A DNA stretch of 64,000 nt from Rhipidocladum racemiflorum (taxonomy: Eukaryota; Streptophyta; Magnoliopsida; Poales; Poaceae): assembly GCA_036346355.1 (NCBI GenBank), contig CM070588.1:17221914-17285913 (forward strand), given 5' to 3'. Made by a program: the position numbers and the translations under genes. Below the pieces are notes generated by a model. That model was given only the letters and a program-made list of their open reading frames with translations. It was not told where the DNA came from and ran no database searches. Below are positions 63,980 through 64,000 of this stretch, piece by piece. The stretch's first letter is position 1. Each line of letters opens with the position of its first letter.

Positions 63980-64000
63980 GAGATTGGATCTGGGGTTGGA

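Larger units (their letters stand above)
61489..64000 (-). mobile_element. LTR of family A, copy A3 (runs off window)
   Basis: On plus starts TGTCGGGACCCGAATTTGC right after GTTAT, the likely target duplication. It keeps the terminal stem (one change, GCAATAG), hairpin near 61858, terminal coding-like block about 61776-61834, the 81-nt block 63043-63123 and, at the window edge, a perfect 26-bp palindrome (63954-63979). Inserted in the copia fragment. Confidence 0.9.

Overview
The window is plant nuclear DNA, most likely from a grass (Poaceae). The evidence is long LTRs (0.6 to 3.3 kb), Tat- and Tekay-type gypsy polyproteins, GC-rich LTR leaders, a CACTA end and a hAT-type miniature element. 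I recognise no host gene, tRNA, rRNA or CRISPR array. Essentially everything I can name is nested transposable-element sequence. The species cannot be fixed from sequence alone; the ~2.3 and ~3.2 kb LTRs with an extra ORF before gag recall, from memory, the rice RIRE3/RIRE8 group.

Layout, left to right. (i) 1-3172: large LTR of Tekay-like family A (copy A1, plus), inserted in the 3' LTR of (ii) element G, 3173-15053, a Tat-lineage gypsy element on the minus strand. G has dual RNase H, a 14-copy 76-bp tandem array and plus-strand antisense ORFs, one with a 76-nt intron. (iii) 15054-19258: a diverged D-like LTR, a CACTA terminus and a gag-like remnant F. (iv) 19259-30554: solo LTR D1 (target duplication AGATG), split by complete element E, 20841-29936 (TTAGG). 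(v) 30555-34410: rest of F, then the start of old element C carrying solo LTR D2, 31417-33613 (TAAAA). (vi) 34411-59412: complete Tekay element A, minus strand (TGTAC). Its 3' LTR holds a truncated D-type LTR (D3) and a 473-bp hAT-like MITE (CACGGGGA); its 5' LTR holds complete element B, 46239-56369 (CTCAA). (vii) 59413-60899: gag-protease pseudogene of C, joined to a copia integrase fragment, 60905-61488. (viii) 61489-64000: another family A LTR (A3).

How the parts work. A, B and E each have LTRs, a primer-binding site like the 3' end of initiator-Met tRNA, gag, protease, reverse transcriptase, RNase H, a chromodomain-type integrase and a polypurine tract. A and B carry an additional ORF between primer site and gag. 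All coding regions are damaged to some degree. The nesting gives order: C before D2 and A; A before B, D3 and the MITE; F before D1 before E; G before A1.

Most unusual signal. The LTRs appear to contain a small split gene. In four copies of LTR A an 81-nt exon-like block sits between an AG and a GC-type donor; its differences fall 12:5:0 on codon positions 3:1:2. It joins in phase to a second block encoding an acidic tail that ends in a stop. LTR B has a 60-nt block with the same phases. D, D-like and E LTRs have a similar AG/GCAAGT-bounded block, and all five families have a hairpin just before the next AG. A second stem near the LTR end covaries between A and B.
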